DNA of 31,042 nucleotides from CAUUFM01 sp041844335 (GTDB taxonomy: Bacteria > Bacillota > Clostridia > Lachnospirales > Lachnospiraceae), in contig JBGZAX010000044.1 in NCBI GenBank assembly GCA_041844335.1, forward strand, positions 1 through 31,042. Reading direction: 5' to 3'. Positions 8,201 to 15,021 of this stretch are shown here, piece by piece. The notes under the pieces were generated by a model. It searched no databases. It was not told the origin of the DNA and saw only the letters and a list, made by a program, of their open reading frames with translations. The position numbers and the translations under genes were made by a program. Numbering within the stretch: position 1 is the stretch's first letter; each line of letters starts with the position of its first letter.

Positions 8201-9802
8201 TCCTGAAGGATTGGATATCAGAGCAAAAACAGCCTTTCTTTGTCCTTCCGTTAAGTTCTCTACCTTAACCTCCGCAATAATTCTAATATTATATTCTTCC
8301 TGTTCGTGCAGACCGGTACAATCTACATTTGCCTTTACTGACCATGAGGCATCTCCTTTTTTCTCCACTGTGGGAGACCCTATGGTATTCAGTTGAATAT
8401 CTCCGTTGTGTCCGGGTATAACGTATTTCAGCTCCGGCAAATCTGAATACTTCAATTTCTGATCACTGCTGACCTTCAAATTGTACGTCAACTCCAGATT
8501 GTTATCCTTTTTCGTAAGCTTAACATCGTCAAAGTTAAATTTAGCCTTAATGTCTCCGTCATAGCCTGGTTGAGCCTTGTTAGCCAAATCTTTCAGTCTG
8601 TTATATTCGCTTAATGCTCTACCTTCGATACTATGTCCTGCTTTTGTGTAATTATTCCTCAAAACGTATTCATAGTACCAGTTATTTTGAAGCCTGTTGT
8701 TTTTGTCTTTAAAAACCAACGGTTCACTATAAAATCTGCCTTGGTTGATCTTACGGCTTACCAGTATGCCGTCCACGTAAACATCGTAGCTGTTATAGGT
8801 AGTATATTCACGTTTTTCCTCATAATAATATCTTCCATTCGAATAACGCCCATATTTTACCGCTTTATAATCAGCCTTGTCATACGGTTCCAAGTACATT
8901 TCTATATCGGAATGATATGTTTTGCCCTTTAATACTTCACCTGAAACGGCGTCTTTAGCATATTCCTTACTAATTACCGTACCGGTTTTTATATCTATTT
9001 TGCTCTTATATACGGTAACTACCGGTTCATGTCCTAATTTGGATTTTGCATCCTTTATTTTAATCTTGCACTGTCCGTTATTTCCTCTTTCGTTGCCGAG
9101 CAGCTCTCTACCAGCCGCATTTCCGTTTTCTCTTGCCCACAGCATATTTTGAGGAAGCGGTTTTTCAGGCACTCCTTCCCCCGGAAATGTAGCATAAGAA
9201 TAATTTTTCAACCAGCCGTATCCGCTAAAATCTCCCATTTGGTTGGTTTTCTGTCTGTTACTCTTATATATACTGCCCCCATGTATAGTATGCCATATAA
9301 GTATCTGTGCCGCTCTGACACTTTCAGAATCATTCTTATTAACATTGTTTACTATTGTTTTCAGTCTGTCCTTAATACTGACACCGTCTTTTAGAGACAA
9401 ATAATCCACATACGGCTCAGCATAATTACCCGCCTGACTGATAGGGCGCGCATTATAGTTTATGTTTTGATGAGTGCCTGTATTAAAGTCAATACAAAAC
9501 GCATTTATCATTCTGCCTGACTCGCTTCTTAAATTGAACAGCCCCCCACCGAAACCGTAAAAATTAAACTGATGACTGGTGTTCTGGTACTGATAAACCG
9601 TTTCATCCGGAATATAATCAGCATCATCAGCATAAGAAGTCTTATATTCAGCATCCACTTCTTCGGCTCTGGTATCTACAGAAAACGATGAAAATATGTT
9701 GCCTGCCACCATAGCGGTAACAAGAGCAATAGACAGACTCTTCCTGAACCCCTGCTCCATATTCCGCAATTCTTCCCTAATTTTTTGACTAAATTTTTTC
9801 AT
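2219..9802 (-). CDS. Giant sortase-anchored adhesin: thioester domain plus about twelve Cna_B domains
   Basis: Secreted wall protein of about 2,527 residues. An upstream in-frame ATG at 9820 overlaps the ribosome binding site (AAGGAGAGG), so I use the ATG at 9802. Order: signal peptide (about 1-47, ending DTRAEE); thioester domain with Cys103 (FCIDF) and Gln166 (AAQILIW), the pair that forms the reactive bond in PF08341-type adhesins; a spacer; then about twelve Cna_B-like repeats from about residue 565 to 2000. Most repeats keep the Lys (as in VEKKW), Glu (as in YTVRE) and Asn (as in ITNT) that form isopeptide bonds. SpaA-like domains lie near 685-810 and 2005-2350, the second with a large insertion. 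The C-terminus has a proline-rich stretch (about 2411-2473), IPKTG, a hydrophobic helix and a lysine tail. The likely role is covalent attachment to a host or matrix surface. No sortase gene lies in the window. Confidence 0.93.
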   Translation of the reverse strand: MKKFSQKIREELRNMEQGFRKSLSIALVTAMVAGNIFSSFSVDTRAEEVDAEYKTSYADDADYIPDETVYQYQNTSHQFNFYGFGGGLFNLRSESGRMINAFCIDFNTGTHQNINYNARPISQAGNYAEPYVDYLSLKDGVSIKDRLKTIVNNVNKNDSESVRAAQILIWHTIHGGSIYKSNRQKTNQMGDFSGYGWLKNYSYATFPGEGVPEKPLPQNMLWARENGNAAGRELLGNERGNNGQCKIKIKDAKSKLGHEPVVTVYKSKIDIKTGTVISKEYAKDAVSGEVLKGKTYHSDIEMYLEPYDKADYKAVKYGRYSNGRYYYEEKREYTTYNSYDVYVDGILVSRKINQGRFYSEPLVFKDKNNRLQNNWYYEYVLRNNYTKAGHSIEGRALSEYNRLKDLANKAQPGYDGDIKAKFNFDDVKLTKKDNNLELTYNLKVSSDQKLKYSDLPELKYVIPGHNGDIQLNTIGSPTVEKKGDASWSVKANVDCTGLHEQEEYNIRIIAEVKVENLTEGQRKAVFALISNPSGKQNLISTDEMENKGSLKAQVDVKIGKNVNLTNLTIDKTWENDLDIKNSRNLTLIIKRSIAGGNEETFAEVKPVLGQEKAENANGVSFKVKAASVGENAWKIEIKELPKLDSNGKEYKYSIVEKATPEVSKYITEDMKADTKDNINFKLVNKAAYSLDVYINKVGVLASAGTLTGSVQNEIGAIGGASFELSYNAAKAGDYVKIRDLTVSEDSKNNVFKDLKEGYYSLKETKAPDNYELNSDPILFEVKAENGKAVLKIDDSYKDTKPNTVKARNKVKEISISVEKIWNADDNNKSDITIQLVDKNTREVKQVRVFSKKDNIWKHKFDNLPILDKNGRPIEYDVIELEEKNGIAKIGANEYKVSTSRSEDGKSFTITNTVIGKIKLTVNKKFIGAKTDKTYVGVFKADELIDVLTIDNSKGSSVSQEYDRFDKDHKELVYTVKELDIIKDNLDESIKNANTGYKTVLFGGINYKILENKNYIVDNKQSYQADYSKDSGSDTYNITNTEVFKIGVRKLWKNDKSSHNPVEIGVYDGETLKERLTVVGSETKYTDWLPKYRDNNELINYTIKEISGTETAADNGIIVIGNNKYKVSVEKSSDNGSTTLYTVTNTLKNGVVVNVDKQWVGNSKKQKITAYLYIKDTTNDKLQYTGKFEELTESNGYKAIFEKLDELNSNQIYVVREEADLNGHTDINNKEIKLSGTAYDVNYKDEQKNSKYTTTIANGEKTKIQVDKVWIGKVADNAEVKLGVYEDGKFSASDRHDIITLNKLSKTEKTQDGKTIWSAYSNKELPKYDSRGTEIRYVVRELDANDTIKDTGSVTEISDRHYRVEYKDNKAVNTEVIKIKADKVWIGEAPDGKVILNVYNSKGDKVDSITIAKDTTTGNKSLWRGTSTKWLDAGDTYTVKEASGQGEFKAGEIVAIGENSYRVKELKYSDGSIIAVNEQLITVKGIKRFKGAVPTDGIKVGLFTNDNGSLQRVPGIEPKTIHSNNEEFKFENLPAGHTYVVRELDKADNPIDNGKIAEIGADHRYKVEYSGEYDITNTRVGDVEISVTKKWVGTSAAAKIGVFKGNEATPVHIFNITGNGTQSIRLPKFDEKGQEITYVVKEMDGDNKAGDEIIIDGRRYSVGYSDNNTITNTEQRVDISVEKKWVNTGTAETTVVLMKNGQRVAGSEQKLTADKTRHTYTDNIKTENGKDIKYTVRELDAQGNLIDTDKDNILVGKDIFRVSYVDDEANYKTTITNTAPLKEVEVLKKWVGKDGSPANESDTEQIEVILYKKVGSDAEYVPTTHKAVLKSGNWSHKFTDLPAYENGKPVVYSAIEMIRGQALNNGKSLKMDNGDSYTANYDLSVTDKIVITNTVEPDNTTVDIPFLKRWNNLNGSKQPDSIKVRLLSRPVGEDMDFTEVTIGGVKQEKTVDANSGWKGVFKGLPLRDSNKRILEYKIEEVTVPGFAPVYDTEEINGVKTQVITNVSVPKLSKTDQKGRPAGGAKFELWKMIDDIIGKIGIPVHSNMAANPTQEGLNPVVETVADAKAVNVSEAKSNSYNMTISFALVGGNENIPVKAALVVNGEASGDEEMFTANRRIEMPVVLKDTDMIAAKFSYPSYINISKDNISFDKDSRTFTLTLPEDIENTAPKAAELKDDELNNAENAADTAIKAEDKNTDKVAEAENKGNKDNAEQAAPKDETQIDTGDVSARPSENEGAATNDTSADINVSENNADRAVPARDNVEEGTTPEASVISMIHSASAIGKVTDLISVISDSVPVSAILTEIEKAAKSVMEPQYEKIAEIVSDHNGAIDLDKLNLEDGEYYLVEVSAPTSRPEGAKEGDYWKAVDKSIKYEFIFDDGDIIPQSENIKDIYDAAGNLVGYRIENSFVEIPNDPPTPPTPPTPPEIPYIPPNTPEIPNDPPTPDTNIPEEPVTLTPPPVPDIVIPDSPIPLSDDDELFVADDDIPLDGIPKTGENDNHIMMLSMAGAAIGGLLFLRKKKKKNDA

Positions 9803-9898
9803 AAGCCTCTCCTTTTTCATGACGACTCAAACGCCGCACATTTCACTTGTATATATCAAACAGTCGCATAACACTGTAAATACTTATTTGCAAGCCGC

Positions 9899-9937
9899 CT
9901 CAAACTTGTATTTGTGAAAAAAATACAAGACCTTGAG
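9899..9937 (-). repeat. Inverted repeat (hairpin) in the adhesin leader
   Basis: CTTGTATT (9905-9912) pairs perfectly with AATACAAG (9922-9929), and CTCAA (9899-9903) with TTGAG (9933-9937) extends the stem. No T tract follows on the minus strand, so it is not a simple terminator. It lies about 100 bases upstream of the adhesin start. Confidence 0.6.
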
Positions 9938-10046
9938 CCTGACCTGCACTCACCAAGCTTTTATGATAATCGGCACCGATCTCAAGCTCATATTTGATGT
10001 TTATCCAATCAGATTTTTACAACAAAACTTTATGAAACGGGCTCGC

Positions 10047-10075
10047 ATTATATCCTAAAAATTGTGCTTTGTTAT
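10047..10075 (-). promoter_or_regulatory. Candidate promoter of the adhesin gene
   Basis: On the minus strand a perfect TATAAT (10052-10047) lies 17 bases after ATAACA (10075-10070), a weak -35 with four of six consensus bases. It would give a leader of about 240 bases. The weak -35 suggests an activator or an alternative start. Confidence 0.35.
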
Positions 10076-10396
10076 GTGCTTTATTTTATCATAACAGGAG
10101 ATCATTGTCTATCGAAATAACCTTAAGAACCGCTTTATAATTCTTAAATTTTTATTAAGATCTTCACTGAATTTATTTGCATTTCTTTTCACAAATTCAC
10201 ATCTGCAAGCCGTATTTATTCGACTTTATTTCTTCTACCAATATGCTTTCAAATAGAAATACTTTTATCAAATTAATAAAATTTTTTGTTTCATTATATG
10301 GTTTCCCACATTCTAAATTTAACCTGAATCTATCAATGTAAAATTAAACCAAAAACACAGTAGCGCTGTTTTTTGCAGCTTTATATTTAAATTCTC

Positions 10397-10425
10397 TTGA
10401 TTTTTAATAAGAGCTGTGATAAAAT
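10397..10425 (+). promoter_or_regulatory. Promoter of rplS
   Basis: TTGATT (10397-10402) and TAAAAT (10420-10425) are separated by 17 bases. Transcription would start near 10432, leaving a leader of about 90 bases before rplS. Confidence 0.7.
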
Positions 10426-10431
10426 AGCAGA

Positions 10432-10523
10432 GCTGTGTTGAAACAGACAGTCCTCTAGGAGAGTAATGTTTTAATTACGCAAAATCATCCTATGAATGTC
10501 GAATATTTTAGGAGGTCCACACG
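10432..10523 (+). ncRNA. rplS leader, possibly an L19-type leader
   Basis: The leader contains a small GTAAT/ATTAC hairpin (about 10463-10479). It also has a pairing of CCTA (10489-10492) with TAGG (10509-10512), which overlaps the AGGAGG ribosome binding site. Ribosomal protein L19 leaders are known in low-GC Gram-positives. Assignment here rests on position and this pairing only. Confidence 0.4.
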
Positions 10524-10874
10524 ATGATTAATCCAATTATTGATTCAATCGAAAAAGAACAATTAAAAAAAGAACTTACACCGTTTAATGTTGGAGATAC
10601 GGTAAAGGTTTACTCCAAAATTAAAGAGGGCGAACGCTCAAGAATACAGGTATTTGAGGGCATAGTTCTTAAAAGACAGGGTGGAGGAATTAGAGAAAAC
10701 TTTACCGTCAGAAAGCTTACTAACGGTATCGGTGTCGAGAAAACTTGGCCCTTACATTCACCTAATGTAGAAAAAGTCGAAGTCGTAAGACAGGGTAAGG
10801 TTAGAAGAGCCAAGCTTAACTACCTTAGAGGTCGTGTCGGCAAAAAGGCTAAGGTTAAAGAGCTTATCAAATAA
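10524..10874 (+). CDS. rplS: 50S ribosomal protein L19
   Basis: This 116-residue protein has the L19 hallmarks: FNVGDTVKVYSKIKEGERSR, IQVFEGIVLKRQGGGIRENF, TVRKLTNGIGVEKTWPLHSP and a basic C-terminal tail (KVRRAKLNYLRGRVGKKAKV). L19 lies at the 30S-50S interface in bridges B6 and B8. A textbook AGGAGG site precedes the ATG. Its own promoter and a following terminator suggest it is mostly transcribed alone, with some readthrough into lepB-rbgA-yraN, its usual neighbours in Bacillota. Confidence 0.98.
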   Translation: MINPIIDSIEKEQLKKELTPFNVGDTVKVYSKIKEGERSRIQVFEGIVLKRQGGGIRENFTVRKLTNGIGVEKTWPLHSPNVEKVEVVRQGKVRRAKLNYLRGRVGKKAKVKELIK

Positions 10875-10889
10875 TAAGCAAACAATTAT

Positions 10890-10919
10890 AAGGGCAGCTT
10901 AAGCTGTTCTTATTTTTTT
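10890..10919 (+). terminator. Terminator after rplS
   Basis: AAGGGCAGC and GCTGTTCTT form a 9-bp stem (two G-T pairs) around a TTAA loop, followed by TATTTTTTT. It lies 15 bases after the rplS stop and likely reduces transcription into lepB. Confidence 0.8.
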
Positions 10920-10937
10920 AAAAAGAAATGGTGAAAT

Positions 10938-11510
10938 ATGAAAATATATAATAACATTTACAGAAAACAGCTGCACAATAAAAGGATGCAGCTATTAAAA
11001 CAGACTGTTATATGGACCTTTAAAATACTTATAGTCCTGTTTTTATCGTTTGCAACAGTATATTTTTTCGGAATAAAGGTAAAGGTTTCAGGAAATTCAA
11101 TGGCTCCTACAATCTCAAACGGACATTCTGTCCTGATAAACAAGCTTGTGTACATTGTTTTACCTCCGAAATCAGGGGCTTTAATAGCCTTCAGACCGTC
11201 AGGAAATCATATGTCAAATATTGAGATAAAACGTGTAGTCGCAATTCCGGGTGATACGGTGAAAATTGAAAACGGTTTCTTATACGTGAATAAAAATAAA
11301 TCATTTGAAAATTTCCCGAAAATAGACGATGCCGGAATAGCAAAGGAAGAAATAACTCTCGGGTCGGATGAATATTTTGTATTATCAGATAACAGGGAAA
11401 TTATGCAGGATAGCAGAAATCCTGATATAAATGTGGTAAAACGTTCGTATATAATAGGCTCTGCATGGTTTATAGCAGAACCTGCAAATGAAAGAGGATT
11501 TATAAAATAA
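10938..11510 (+). CDS. lepB: Type I signal peptidase
   Basis: This 190-residue protein removes signal peptides from exported proteins at the outer face of the membrane. A single N-terminal membrane helix (about residues 25-46) is followed by the catalytic serine box SGNSMAPT (Ser54), the lysine box EIKRVVAIPGD (Lys98) and the late box SDNREIMQDSR. Length and single anchor fit the Gram-positive SipS/LepB type. The ribosome binding site before the ATG is weak (ATGGTGAAAT). It lies between rplS and rbgA, the standard order, and ends 9 bases before rbgA. It is a candidate enzyme for processing the adhesin in this window, though that link is only inferred. Confidence 0.95.
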   Translation: MKIYNNIYRKQLHNKRMQLLKQTVIWTFKILIVLFLSFATVYFFGIKVKVSGNSMAPTISNGHSVLINKLVYIVLPPKSGALIAFRPSGNHMSNIEIKRVVAIPGDTVKIENGFLYVNKNKSFENFPKIDDAGIAKEEITLGSDEYFVLSDNREIMQDSRNPDINVVKRSYIIGSAWFIAEPANERGFIK

Positions 11511-11519
11511 GGAGAAAAA

Positions 11520-12380
11520 ATGAAACAAATTCAATGGTTCCCGGGGCATATGGCAAAGACCAAAGCGGAAATTTTATCAGATATAAAACTGGTCGATATT
11601 GTGATAGAGCTGCTTGATGCAAGAATTCCCATATCATCGGCAAATCCTCTGATATCCTCTCTTATCGGAAATAAAAAAAGATTGACCCTGTTAAACAAGG
11701 CTGATCTTGCTGTTAAAGAAGAAACCGATAAGTGGATAGAATATTTTAATTCCAAACAAATTCCGTCAATGGCCGTAAATTCAACGAAGAATAACACCTA
11801 CACAAAACAGATATATAAGAAAATAACCGATATATGCGAAGATAAGATCACCCGAAACTTAAAAAAAGGAATAAAAAATACATCTATAAGGGCAATGGTA
11901 GTTGGAATTCCTAATGTAGGCAAGTCCACCCTGATAAATTCCATAAGCAACAGAGCAGCCGCTAAAACCGGAAATAAACCCGGTGTCACGAAGTCCAAGC
12001 AATGGATCAGATTGAATAAGAACATAGAACTGCTTGATACCCCAGGCATACTTTGGCCTAAGTTTGAAAGTGAAACCGTAGCAAGAAATCTTGCCTTTAT
12101 AGGCTCTATAAAGGACGATATAATGGATTTATCCGACCTTGCATATTATTTAATCGAGCTTTTAAAAAATTCATACCACGGAAGCTTATCATCAAGGTAC
12201 GAAGTAGATGAAGAAAAACCTATCCTTGATTTACTGAATGAAATTGCTTTAAAAAAAGGGTGTCTGTTAAAGGGAGGGATGCCTAATGTGGAGCTTGCAT
12301 CAAAGCTCATATTGGACGATTTCAGAAAGCAAAGGCTGGGTTGTTTTACGCTTGAAAGGACTGATAATATTGCTGAATAA
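11520..12380 (+). CDS. rbgA: Ribosome biogenesis GTPase RbgA (YlqF)
   Basis: This 286-residue GTPase has the circularly permuted motif order of the YlqF/YawG family: G4 NKAD (59-62) comes before G1 GIPNVGKST (129-137), G2 threonine in PGVTKSK (T156) and G3 DTPG (173-176). The N-terminus MKQIQWFPGHMAKTK is the family signature. RbgA drives late 50S assembly by helping incorporate proteins such as L16. It starts 9 bases after lepB with a GGAG site and overlaps the next gene by 11 bases. In many Firmicutes rnhB follows; it is absent here. Confidence 0.96.
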   Translation: MKQIQWFPGHMAKTKAEILSDIKLVDIVIELLDARIPISSANPLISSLIGNKKRLTLLNKADLAVKEETDKWIEYFNSKQIPSMAVNSTKNNTYTKQIYKKITDICEDKITRNLKKGIKNTSIRAMVVGIPNVGKSTLINSISNRAAAKTGNKPGVTKSKQWIRLNKNIELLDTPGILWPKFESETVARNLAFIGSIKDDIMDLSDLAYYLIELLKNSYHGSLSSRYEVDEEKPILDLLNEIALKKGCLLKGGMPNVELASKLILDDFRKQRLGCFTLERTDNIAE

Positions 12381-12738
12381 AAGAGCCATAGGGCGGCATA
12401 AAGAACAAATTGCAGCTGATTTTCTCATTGATAATGGTTATGAGATACTTGAACTCAATTTTCGGTATAAAAAAGGAGAAATTGATATTATAGCAATTTG
12501 TGATGATTTTCTTGTATTTGTGGAGGTGAAATACAGAAAAACAAAATTAAGAGGAGCTCCCGTTGAGTCTGTAAATCTTGGCAAGCAGATCAAAATTTCC
12601 GATACCGCCGCCTATTTTCTCGTACGCAATAAGCGGTTTATTAAAAAACAGGTTCGTTTTGATGTCATAGGCATTCTCGGCGATGAAATCACACATTATG
12701 TGAATGCATTCACATACAAAGGAAAAAGCTTTTTATAA
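12370..12738 (+). CDS. YraN family (UPF0102) nuclease-like protein
   Basis: The 122-residue product starts MLNKRAIGRHKEQIAADFLI and belongs to the YraN/UPF0102 family, which has a restriction-endonuclease-like fold. The likely active-site residues are visible: Glu37 and Asp39 in GEID, then Glu52 and Lys54 in VEVKYRK. The in-frame ATG at 12286 would put 28 unrelated residues inside rbgA. I chose the TTG at 12370, nine bases after AAAGGA, which gives the usual family N-terminus. It overlaps the end of rbgA by 11 bases, implying coupled translation. The cellular role of the family is not settled. Confidence 0.88.
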   Translation: MLNKRAIGRHKEQIAADFLIDNGYEILELNFRYKKGEIDIIAICDDFLVFVEVKYRKTKLRGAPVESVNLGKQIKISDTAAYFLVRNKRFIKKQVRFDVIGILGDEITHYVNAFTYKGKSFL

Positions 12739-12752
12739 CATCTGAATTCAAA

Positions 12753-12789
12753 GGGGCTGTCGCACTGAGAAACAGTGCGGCAGTCTTTT
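12753..12789 (+). terminator. Terminator after yraN (member 1 of a related hairpin family)
   Basis: GGCTGTCGCACTG (12755-12767) and CAGTGCGGCAGTC (12773-12785) form a 13-bp stem with two wobbles and an AGAAA loop, followed by TTTT. Its sequence is related to the hairpins at 12841-12874 and 20346-20376. Confidence 0.8.
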
Positions 12790-12840
12790 CTAATCGGATG
12801 AAATCCAACCTGCCGTCCTGATTTCTCTTATAGAAACAAA

Positions 12841-12874
12841 GGAAACTGTCGCATCAGATAATGCGACAGTCCCC
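12841..12874 (-). terminator. Terminator after hppA (member 2 of the related hairpin family)
   Basis: ACTGTCGCAT (12845-12854) and ATGCGACAGT (12861-12870) form a perfect 10-bp stem. On the minus strand it is followed by the T-rich TTTCCTTTG, placing it correctly for hppA, which ends at 12915. Confidence 0.7.
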
Positions 12875-12914
12875 TAAAATCCATAACCTGTCAAATTTTA
12901 AATCACTTAAGGTC

Positions 12915-14942
12915 TTATAACAATCCGCCTATCTTTACAAACAATGGTGCAAATACAACAGCGACAATAGTCATAAGCTTTATCAAAATATTAATAGAGG
13001 GACCTGATGTATCTTTAAACGGATCACCTACCGTATCTCCCACCACCGCAGCCTTGTGCGGTTCAGAACCTTTGCCACCGAAATTTCCGCCCTCTATATA
13101 CTTCTTGGCATTATCCCAAGCTCCGCCGGCGTTAGACATCATAATAGCCAAAAGCACACCTGATGCTAAAGAGCCTGCCAGCATTCCGCCTAAAGCCTCA
13201 GTTCCCATAAGAATACCTATAACAATAGGTGCAATAATCGCCATAAGCCCCGGAACTACCATCTCTTTTAAAGCCGCCTTTGTAGAAATATCAACACACT
13301 TTGCATAATCAGGCTTTGATGTTCCGTCCATTATGCCCTTATCCTCTCTAAACTGTCTTCTGACCTCCTCAATCATCTCATTGGCAGCTCTTCCCACCGA
13401 ATTCATCGTCATAGCGGAAAACAGGAACGGAAGCATAGCTCCTATGAAAAGACCTACTATTACTAAAGGATTAAGAAGGCTTATAGCTGTAAGCTGTGCC
13501 ACCTGTGAATAAGAGGCAAAAAGCGCCAATGCCGTAAGAGCCGCAGAGCCTATAGCAAAGCCCTTTCCGATAGCCGCTGTGGTATTGCCCACCGCATCAA
13601 GCTTATCAGTAATTTCTCTTACACTTTCCGGTAATTCACACATCTCGGCAATACCTCCGGCATTATCCGATACCGGTCCGTAGGCATCCACAGCTACCGT
13701 CATAGCGGTAGTGGAAAGCATACCCACCGCCGCCAAGGCTATTCCATAAAGTCCTGCAAACGCATTGGCTATCAAAATACCTACAGCCACGAATATAATT
13801 GGCCATAATGTGGACATCATACCCACGCCCAGGCCTGAAATAATAGTTGTTGCAGCTCCCGTCTGAGATTGCTCGGCTATTTTTTTAACATGTTTATAGT
13901 CACCTGATGTATAAACTTCTGTGATCTTTCCGATAGCTATACCCACAGCAAGTCCCGCTACAATGGCAATTGCAGGGTTAATTGTATTTAATAAATATTT
14001 ACTTAAAGCAAACGATGCTATAATTACTATGATACCCGACACATATGTTCCGGCATTAAGTGCAGCGGCAGGATTACCGCCCTCCTTACCTCTGACAAAC
14101 ATTATTCCTATAATAGATGCTATTATACCTACAGCTGAAAGCAGCAGCGGAAAAATGGAGCCCCTTAGAGGATCCAGCTCGAAAGCCGCTCCCACCTGCG
14201 GGGTAATTGTAGGAATAATAACTGCAAGAGTGATTGCAGAAATAATGGAACCTACATATGACTCAAATAAATCCGAACCCATACCTGCCACATCACCTAC
14301 ATTGTCACCTACGTTATCCGCGATAACCGCAGGGTTTCTCGGATCGTCCTCCGGAATACCCGCCTCAACCTTACCTACAAGATCAGCTCCGACGTCGGCA
14401 GCCTTTGTATAAATACCTCCGCCTACACGACCGAACAATGCCATAGATGATGCTCCGAGACCGAAGCCTGTGATAACAGATGCACTGTCAATTCCCATAA
14501 CTACAAATATAACTCCAAGTCCGAATAAACCAAGTCCTGTAACGCAAAGTCCCATAACGGCACCTGATCTGAATGCCACCGACAACGCCTTGACCATACC
14601 GGACTCTTTGGCTGCATTGGCTGTCCTCACATTTCCCTGAGTAGCCACGGACATACCGAAATATCCCGCAAGCACAGACAAAAGTGCTCCCACAATATAA
14701 AGTATAGCCGTAACCCAGCTATTTAATAAAACACCGATAAGTACAAACAGGATCGCAACAACGATAACCATTGTCTTATACTCTCGACCTAAAAACGTCA
14801 TTGCACCCTCGTGAATATAGCCTGATATCTCTTTCATTCTATCAGTACCGCAATCCACTCTTCTAATCCATCTAGCCAATTCGAATGCAACTATCAGTGC
14901 AATCAGGGCACAACCAGGTACAAGAATCGCCCAAGTTTCCAT
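12915..14942 (-). CDS. hppA: Membrane-bound ion-pumping pyrophosphatase (K+-dependent type)
   Basis: This 675-residue protein splits pyrophosphate and uses the energy to pump H+ or Na+ out across the membrane, so biosynthetic PPi is not wasted. It has about 16 membrane helices. The catalytic acidic loop is at about residues 191-215 (EDDPRNPAVIADNVGDNVGD), and matching acidic sites lie near 430 and toward the C-terminus (VVGDTVGDPFKDTSGPSIN). In GNTTAAIGKG (about 450) the key position is Ala rather than Lys, the mark of K+-stimulated enzymes. Whether it pumps Na+ or H+ cannot be read safely without an alignment. It is a single-gene unit with its own promoter, a GGAGG site and a terminator. Confidence 0.97.
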   Translation of the reverse strand: METWAILVPGCALIALIVAFELARWIRRVDCGTDRMKEISGYIHEGAMTFLGREYKTMVIVVAILFVLIGVLLNSWVTAILYIVGALLSVLAGYFGMSVATQGNVRTANAAKESGMVKALSVAFRSGAVMGLCVTGLGLFGLGVIFVVMGIDSASVITGFGLGASSMALFGRVGGGIYTKAADVGADLVGKVEAGIPEDDPRNPAVIADNVGDNVGDVAGMGSDLFESYVGSIISAITLAVIIPTITPQVGAAFELDPLRGSIFPLLLSAVGIIASIIGIMFVRGKEGGNPAAALNAGTYVSGIIVIIASFALSKYLLNTINPAIAIVAGLAVGIAIGKITEVYTSGDYKHVKKIAEQSQTGAATTIISGLGVGMMSTLWPIIFVAVGILIANAFAGLYGIALAAVGMLSTTAMTVAVDAYGPVSDNAGGIAEMCELPESVREITDKLDAVGNTTAAIGKGFAIGSAALTALALFASYSQVAQLTAISLLNPLVIVGLFIGAMLPFLFSAMTMNSVGRAANEMIEEVRRQFREDKGIMDGTSKPDYAKCVDISTKAALKEMVVPGLMAIIAPIVIGILMGTEALGGMLAGSLASGVLLAIMMSNAGGAWDNAKKYIEGGNFGGKGSEPHKAAVVGDTVGDPFKDTSGPSINILIKLMTIVAVVFAPLFVKIGGLL

Positions 14943-14972
14943 TACTTCATATCCTCCTCTTTAAAAATGTAT

Positions 14973-15005
14973 GGATTAGCTAAAAAACATTGTGATAGCT
15001 AATCC
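14973..15005 (-). repeat. Perfect inverted repeat in the hppA leader
   Basis: GGATTAGCT (14973-14981) and AGCTAATCC (14997-15005) are perfect 9-base arms with a 15-base spacer, between the hppA promoter and its ribosome binding site. It could be an RNA hairpin or a repressor operator. Only a weak T-rich stretch (CATTTTT) follows on the minus strand. Confidence 0.6.
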
Positions 15006-15021
15006 GAATATTAACAAAGCT

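Larger units (their letters stand above)
9803..10396. other. Long non-coding stretch between the divergent adhesin and rplS genes
   Basis: No convincing coding frame is seen on either strand. The left 240 bases hold the probable structured leader of the adhesin, including the 9899-9937 hairpin and a short dyad ATCGG/CCGAT near 9968-9980. The part from 10100 to 10390 is very AT-rich. It holds an imperfect repeat (CTTAAGAA...TTCTTAA, about 10122-10147) and nothing else I can name. Confidence 0.5.

Noticed and set aside
2221..9394. Many plus-strand open frames of 60-190 codons across the adhesin gene
   Set aside because: They lie antisense to a continuous 2,527-codon gene with clear domains, have no ribosome binding sites or recognisable sequence, and reflect the codon bias of the real strand.
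2219..9802. Frameshift or assembly artefact inside the giant repeat gene
   Set aside because: The frame is open for 7.6 kb with distinct, non-identical repeats, a proper signal peptide and a proper anchor, so it looks intact.
9821..10100. Known riboswitch (for example cyclic-di-GMP type) in the adhesin leader
   Set aside because: The conserved core bases of that class were not found; only unassigned hairpins are visible.
12743..12880. Short CRISPR-like or mobile-element repeat pair
   Set aside because: The two copies are single hairpins at gene ends with different loops and no spacers, target duplications or transposase; they fit terminators better.
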